DNA of 27,837 nucleotides from the NCBI GenBank assembly GCA_035308525.1, contig DATGGM010000106.1, forward strand, positions 1-27,837. Reading direction: 5' to 3'. Shown here piece by piece: positions 23,959 to 27,837 of this stretch. Below the pieces are notes generated by a model, which made no database searches, was not told where the DNA came from, and was given only the letters and a program-made list of their open reading frames with translations. Numbering within the stretch: the stretch's first letter is position 1; each line of letters opens with the position of its first letter. The translations under genes were made by a program, and so were the position numbers. Source of the DNA: Bog-159 sp035308525 (GTDB lineage: Bacteria > Acidobacteriota > Terriglobia > Bryobacterales > Bryobacteraceae).

Positions 23959-24803
23959 AGAGCCTCAGCCAGCGCGAGAGCGCCGTAGAGTACGCTGTCG
24001 TCGCCCAGCGCGGCGGGCACCACGTCAATGCGCGCGCCCGACCAATCCGTGATCTGCCGGCGCAACTCGGCGCGCAGCGGCTGGAACAAGCGGTCGCCGG
24101 CTTTGGCGATGCCGCCGCCGATCACAATGCGGGCGGGATTCAGCAGCATGATGCAGGCTTTCAGGCCCAGCGCGAGATCCACCACGTAGCGGCTTACAAA
24201 AGCGGGATCCTCGATCAGCTCCTGCGCGGTCTTGCCGTAATCGCGCGCCAGCCAGAGGCCGCTGCACATGCGCTCGAAGCAGCCGCGCCAGCCGCACAGG
24301 CACTCCGGACCGTCGGGCCGGATGGTGAGATGGCCGATCTCGCCGCCGTAAGAATCCGCGCCACGCCAGATGCGCCCGTCTTCGTAGATACCGCCGCCGA
24401 TGCCGGTGGAAAGCGTCATATAGAACAGCGGTGAGACGCCTTGCCCGGCGCCGAAGCGCGCCTCGCCCAACGCTCCAGCGTTCGCGTCGTTGTCCATAAT
24501 GGCTGGGATGCCGAGCAGGTCACGCACCCAGGCGGTCAGCCGGAAGTCGCGCCATCCGCCGACATGCGTGGACAGCGCCACGCGCTGCCCGGCGAAGATC
24601 ACCGGCCCGCCGAATCCGATGCCGCAGCGATCGGCCGGCATCTCGGTTTGCCAGGCGCGCGCGATGGTGGAGATCTGGCCGAGCATCCAGTCGCGGCCGC
24701 CCTCCGCATCGGTGCGGCGGGACTCGCGGCGCACCATGCGCTCGCCATCGAACATGGCCATGGAAAACTTGGTGCCGCCTACGTCAATCGCCAGCGTGCG
24801 CAT
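23955..24803 (-). CDS. ROK-family sugar kinase
   Basis: About 282 residues from the ATG at 24803; an ATG at 24821 would add six residues (MRSWPR). Motifs: phosphate-1 loop IDVGGTK (residues 6-12), substrate loop MDNDANAGALGEARFGAG, STGIGGGI, EIGH with His158, and the ROK zinc signature CLCGWRGC (Cys168, 170, 175). Those residues mark it as a kinase (glucokinase or N-acetylhexosamine/mannokinase type) rather than a ROK repressor; there is no helix-turn-helix. It overlaps the end of the PfkB gene by about 20 bases, and its stop overlaps the start of the membrane protein. The sugar acted on cannot be read from the sequence. Confidence 0.92.
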   Translation of the reverse strand: MRTLAIDVGGTKFSMAMFDGERMVRRESRRTDAEGGRDWMLGQISTIARAWQTEMPADRCGIGFGGPVIFAGQRVALSTHVGGWRDFRLTAWVRDLLGIPAIMDNDANAGALGEARFGAGQGVSPLFYMTLSTGIGGGIYEDGRIWRGADSYGGEIGHLTIRPDGPECLCGWRGCFERMCSGLWLARDYGKTAQELIEDPAFVSRYVVDLALGLKACIMLLNPARIVIGGGIAKAGDRLFQPLRAELRRQITDWSGARIDVVPAALGDDSVLYGALALAEAL

Positions 24804-25773
24804 ACGCGGCCAGGACCTCATCCGGCGAGGCCGTTCCGGTTCCTCTCTTCATGATCGTGATGGATGCGACGATGTTACCGAAGCGAGCGGCCTCGACGGG
24901 TGAGCCGGTCACGCGCAGGGCCAGCGACGCGCCCGCCGAGAAGCTGTCGCCCGCGCCGCAGATATCCACGGGATGCTCGACCGGCCGGGTCGCCACGGAT
25001 GTTTCGCCTGATCCGTCCACCACAACGGCACCGCCGTCCCCACTGGTGACGAACATCACAGGCGATTGCGTGTGGCGCCGCAGCGCGGGCAGATCCACCC
25101 GGCCGAACAGCGCGCGGCAGGCACTGGCGGCCTCTTCCGCGTTGGGCTTGAGAATCACATTGCGAAAAAGGTGAATGCGGGCGCGCGAATCGGCGAAGAA
25201 GATGCGCTCGGGATATTGCGGCGCAAGCTCGGCAACCAACTCGCGCACGGCGGGCGTAACCACTCCGCCCTGGCTGGTCTCGGCCTGATCGGCGATCAGG
25301 ATGACATCGTACGATTCCACGGCCATTAGCAACGTGTCGAGCACCCGGCGCTCCACCTCGGGCTCGAGCGGTGAGGTATTGATGAAATCGAGACGCGGCT
25401 GGTCTTCGACTCCCGTCCGTCCGTTGATCACCTTGGTGTAGGTGAAGGTTTGCAAGGTGGGGGTGCGGACACACAGGTCCGAGGAGATGCCGCGCGCGCC
25501 CAGCTCGCGCACCAGTTCCGTGCCGAAACCATCGTCGCCGATGGCTCCCAGAACGGCGACCTTGCCCGCGCCCAGCGCGGTGAGATTGTTGGCGACAGTG
25601 CCGCCCGCTCCTGGTGTAACCACCGTGCGCAGGACTCCGATGCGCGGGATGCCGGTCTCGCGGGACGGCTCGGAGGCTTCGGGCGCGTAGGTGCACCAGC
25701 GGTCGAGACAAATATCGCCGACCACCAGCGCGGAGAGCTTCGGAAATTCCGCGAGAATCTGCGCGGGGTTCAC
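24784..25773 (-). CDS. PfkB-family sugar kinase, HldE-kinase-domain-like
   Basis: 329 residues. PfkB fold with the N-terminal VVGDICLDRWCTY, PGAGGTVANNLTALG (sugar-binding GG region), VILKPNAEEA and the signature DICGAGDSFSAG with catalytic Asp276. The closest named relatives are the heptose-7-phosphate kinase domain of RfaE/HldE; the C-terminal nucleotidyltransferase half of HldE is absent here. Start GTG at 25773 overlaps the previous stop as GTGA and has GGAGG four bases upstream. Placement between an unassigned DHS-like protein and a second, unrelated sugar kinase suggests it phosphorylates a sugar or sugar phosphate in the same pathway; true ADP-heptose synthesis would need partners not seen here. 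Confidence 0.9.
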   Translation of the reverse strand: MNPAQILAEFPKLSALVVGDICLDRWCTYAPEASEPSRETGIPRIGVLRTVVTPGAGGTVANNLTALGAGKVAVLGAIGDDGFGTELVRELGARGISSDLCVRTPTLQTFTYTKVINGRTGVEDQPRLDFINTSPLEPEVERRVLDTLLMAVESYDVILIADQAETSQGGVVTPAVRELVAELAPQYPERIFFADSRARIHLFRNVILKPNAEEAASACRALFGRVDLPALRRHTQSPVMFVTSGDGGAVVVDGSGETSVATRPVEHPVDICGAGDSFSAGASLALRVTGSPVEAARFGNIVASITIMKRGTGTASPDEVLAAYAHAGD

Positions 25774-26738
25774 GCCGCCTCCAGCACGGCGCGGCGCAGC
25801 GCCGGGAAGGTGGCACGGTGGCCGCCGCAGAAATAGAAGCTGGCTCCGCCATCGGCCACAGTGCGTACCAGCAATGTCTTATGGGGACGGAAATAGTAGC
25901 CGGGATCGGTCTTGGGCAGCTCGTGATGGATATCGCCCTGAATCGGCAGCAGGTCGAAGACCGCCGTGGCGAAATCGCGGATCACGCGCCCTTCCTGATG
26001 CGCTATATTGCGGGCCATGGCCAGCGCTTTCAGATAAACCTCGGGCGCCATGATGGCCGAGCCGAAGCTGAGGAGCACCCCGCCCTCAAGGCGCTCGATA
26101 GCGCGCGCGAAGATGAGAAAGTCGCGATAACTGGCCGCGCCGAGGGCCGCGCCATCGCAGTTGGGATGCTGGTGCAGAATATCGTAGCCGATGCCCACGT
26201 GCACGGTCACCGGGACCGCGCAGCGCCAGGCCGCGGCCAGCACGCTCAGATCCCGATGCGGGTAATCGCTCTGCGCGATGCGGCGGCCGGCGTTTTCTCC
26301 CAGGCCCAGCTCCGCGGCAGCGGCCTCGCGCACCCAATCGTTGAGCTCGCCGGTCTCGCGCCACAACCCAAACTCGCCGGTGCGGATGTAGCGCGCCACG
26401 CTCTCGGTGGTGGCGCCGATGCGCGCGAGCTCGTAATCGTGGATCAGGCCGGCGCCATTCATGGCGATGTGATCCAGGAAGCCGCGCTCGACCAGGTCAA
26501 TGATCTGGCGGTTGACACCGGCGCGAAGCACGTGCGCGCCCATCATGAGAATGCGGGCGGCGTCGCGATCGCGGGCGGCTACCATGCGGGCGGCCAGCGC
26601 GGGCAGGTCCGGATGCGTGAACGGCGCGGCGATCTCATCAAGCGGCAGCCAGCGCGAGGCGTCCAGATCGCTGACACGCTCGGCCAACGGCTTGATGCGC
26701 AGACGGGACCGGTCGAAGATAGGGTATTTACTGGCCAT
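25770..26738 (-). CDS. Deoxyhypusine-synthase-like protein of unknown function
   Basis: 322 residues from the ATG at 26738. Recognisable blocks: GAHVLRAGVNRQIIDLVERG, HIAMNGAGLIHDYELARIGA, VPVTVHVGIGYDILHQHPN, DGAALGAASYRDFLIFA, LEGGVLLSFGSAIMAPEVYL. They recall bacterial Rossmann-type proteins labelled deoxyhypusine-synthase-like, but I cannot confirm the active-site Lys of that family, and eIF5A modification is not expected in a bacterium. The frame stays open 32 codons further up inside the HAD gene; that extension reads as low-complexity Ser/Arg and is rejected. Its start overlaps the HAD stop by 11 bases and its stop overlaps the PfkB start. Consistent placement between a phosphatase and kinases implies a metabolic role. 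Confidence 0.7.
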   Translation of the reverse strand: MASKYPIFDRSRLRIKPLAERVSDLDASRWLPLDEIAAPFTHPDLPALAARMVAARDRDAARILMMGAHVLRAGVNRQIIDLVERGFLDHIAMNGAGLIHDYELARIGATTESVARYIRTGEFGLWRETGELNDWVREAAAAELGLGENAGRRIAQSDYPHRDLSVLAAAWRCAVPVTVHVGIGYDILHQHPNCDGAALGAASYRDFLIFARAIERLEGGVLLSFGSAIMAPEVYLKALAMARNIAHQEGRVIRDFATAVFDLLPIQGDIHHELPKTDPGYYFRPHKTLLVRTVADGGASFYFCGGHRATFPALRRAVLEAA

Positions 26739-27543
26739 TGGGAAATAGCGCGGCGAGCAGCTCGTCGCGGGCGACGAAGTTGGGGATGATGAAATCCGCG
26801 CCCACCCCCGCCAGCCGCAGGCGCTTCCATTCATCGACGGCCTGGCATTCGGGCTCGGCCGTGGCTACGCCGACGGCCACGCCGCCCACCTCCTTGATGT
26901 TTTCGATTTCGACGTAGCCGTCGCCGAAGCCCAGGAATTCCCTGCCCTGGAACTCCGAACTGGCGATGAGGCGCTCAATCAGAATCTTCTTCGAAAAGCT
27001 CTGGTAATCGTCCAGCGCGCCGTAGATGCGGCCTTCGAAGTAACGGGACATATCCAGCAGGTCCGCCTCGTCGCGCATGTGCGGCTGATCGGTGCCGCTG
27101 GCCAGGTAGAGCCGCAGGCCGCGCGCGTGGAGCGCTTCGACGATCCCGCGCGCGCCCGGAACCAGATACTTGTCGGGCGAGACTTCACGGCGGCGCAGTT
27201 CATCCAGGCGGTGGCGGATACGGCCGCGCAGACGCTCCAGGTACATCTTCTTATATTCAAGCGGATCGCGAGGCACGCCGCCGCGCCGGGAGATTTCCCC
27301 GGCGAGGGCGATCATCTGGTAGATGGTCTGCTTGCCGGTGAGGCGCCCGACGAAGTCCTCGACCACCGCGCGCAGTTCGGCTTCGGATTCGGCGGTGTGG
27401 AGCGCGAGCAGAATCTCGACCATCATGGGCACCATCACGTCCATCCAGCCGGAACGGATCAGCGAGAGGGTGCCGTCGAAATCGAAGAGGCAGACGCGAG
27501 CGTTTTGGGCGGAGGCGCCGGGGCGGAGCCGTTCAACCATCAT
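26728..27543 (-). CDS. HAD-superfamily hydrolase (phosphatase)
   Basis: 271 residues. HAD motif I is LFDFDGTL with Asp21 (nucleophile) and Asp23. A large helical cap (C1 type, ~28-135) follows. Motif II is YLASGT (~155), a Lys-containing motif III lies around FSKKILI, and motif IV is GFGDGYVEIE. All catalytic elements are present, so it is probably an active phosphatase of a sugar phosphate or similar small molecule. It is not GmhB-like, as it lacks the FLDRDGTIN start. Two adjacent ATGs (27543, 27540) exist; neither has a strong ribosome site. Only 12 bp separate it from the upstream VOC gene stop, and the downstream DHS-like gene starts inside it. Confidence 0.9.
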   Translation of the reverse strand: MMVERLRPGASAQNARVCLFDFDGTLSLIRSGWMDVMVPMMVEILLALHTAESEAELRAVVEDFVGRLTGKQTIYQMIALAGEISRRGGVPRDPLEYKKMYLERLRGRIRHRLDELRRREVSPDKYLVPGARGIVEALHARGLRLYLASGTDQPHMRDEADLLDMSRYFEGRIYGALDDYQSFSKKILIERLIASSEFQGREFLGFGDGYVEIENIKEVGGVAVGVATAEPECQAVDEWKRLRLAGVGADFIIPNFVARDELLAALFPNGQ

Positions 27544-27555
27544 GATCGAGTGGCG

Positions 27556-27837
27556 CTACTGATCCAGGATCGGCGAGCAGCAGGGTTTCTGCACCGGCTT
27601 CGGCTCCATCAACTCGGCGCGGGTGCCGTTCGGATCGTACAGGTTGAGCTGCCATTTCCCGTCGCGGCCGATTTGCGGCTTCTCCGGTTTCAGACCGCGC
27701 GCGAGCACCGTATGATAACCGGCATCCACGCTGGGAACGCCCAGCGCCAGATGGTGCATCACGCCCAGCGCGCGCGGCGACGGGTTGTGCACATTCAACA
27801 TGTACTCCAGCCAGTCGGTGCCGTCGGGCACGCGCAT
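27556..27837 (-). CDS. VOC (glyoxalase/dioxygenase) superfamily protein, C-terminal part
   Basis: Partial: the frame is open at the right window edge, so the N-terminus is missing. The visible 93 residues include GTDWLEYMLNV, MHHLALGVPSVDAGYHTVLARG, QLNLYDPNGTRAELMEP and a Cys-containing end (CCSPILDQ). The betabetaalphabetabetabeta pattern with a metal-ligand-like His (HHLALG) and Glu (AELMEP) is that of VOC proteins, which use a divalent metal for isomerase, epimerase or dioxygenase chemistry. It is the first visible gene of the minus-strand cluster; the internal Met at the edge should not be taken as its start. Confidence 0.8.
   Translation of the reverse strand: MRVPDGTDWLEYMLNVHNPSPRALGVMHHLALGVPSVDAGYHTVLARGLKPEKPQIGRDGKWQLNLYDPNGTRAELMEPKPVQKPCCSPILDQ

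Noticed and set aside
26739..26834. 32-codon N-terminal extension of the DHS-like protein
   Set aside because: Lies inside the HAD coding sequence and reads as Ser/Arg/Trp-rich shadow; ATG 26738 gives the family-like start.

Overview
The window looks like a chromosomal stretch of an acidobacterium of the Solibacter/Bryobacter type. The main reason is that two secreted proteins (1011-4127 and 15208-17034) end in the repetitive beta-sandwich tail known as TIGR03437, a large paralogous family first described in Candidatus Solibacter usitatus. The moderately high GC, a eukaryotic-type Ser/Thr kinase fused to a polytopic membrane domain, and scattered toxin-antitoxin and IS remnants fit that assignment. 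It remains an inference.

Left half (1-14200), accessory: a HigBA toxin-antitoxin pair cut by the left edge; a large secreted TIM-barrel-like protein with a TIGR03437 tail; a DUF5681 protein with an internal duplication; an aldo/keto reductase followed by a truncated IS110 transposase; a secreted M23 peptidase-like protein; a zinc-ribbon/Ser-Thr kinase/multi-TM receptor; a second HigBA locus whose toxin is frameshifted; and a hypothetical gene with an in-frame TAG. The long gaps carry several copies of a short dispersed repeat (near 491, 649, 5658, 12315 and 13229). Both higBA promoters carry the same operator geometry, TGTAYCG-N5-CGRTAYA, between -35 and -10.

Middle (14266-17874): a 2OG-Fe(II) oxygenase lies 18 bp downstream of a TolB/PD40-like propeller protein with a TIGR03437 tail on the minus strand. 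An SDR oxidoreductase is divergent from them.

Right half, part 1 (17953-22060, plus strand): a tight four-gene operon for a molybdenum hydroxylase of the CO dehydrogenase family, in the order coxS-coxL-coxM-coxG. The large subunit has the form II active-site loop AYRGAGR, so CO is not an assured substrate. CoxG is an SRPBCC protein that in characterised systems serves membrane/quinone coupling of the enzyme.

Right half, part 2 (22078-27837, minus strand): a compact set read VOC protein (cut by the right edge) -> HAD phosphatase -> deoxyhypusine-synthase-like protein -> PfkB sugar kinase -> ROK sugar kinase -> GT-C-like membrane protein, mostly with overlapping stop and start codons. Two sugar kinases, a phosphatase and a membrane glycosyltransferase-like protein suggest a sugar-phosphate or glycan pathway with an unassigned step. 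This is the best candidate here for an undescribed metabolic system, but its substrate cannot be read from the sequence.
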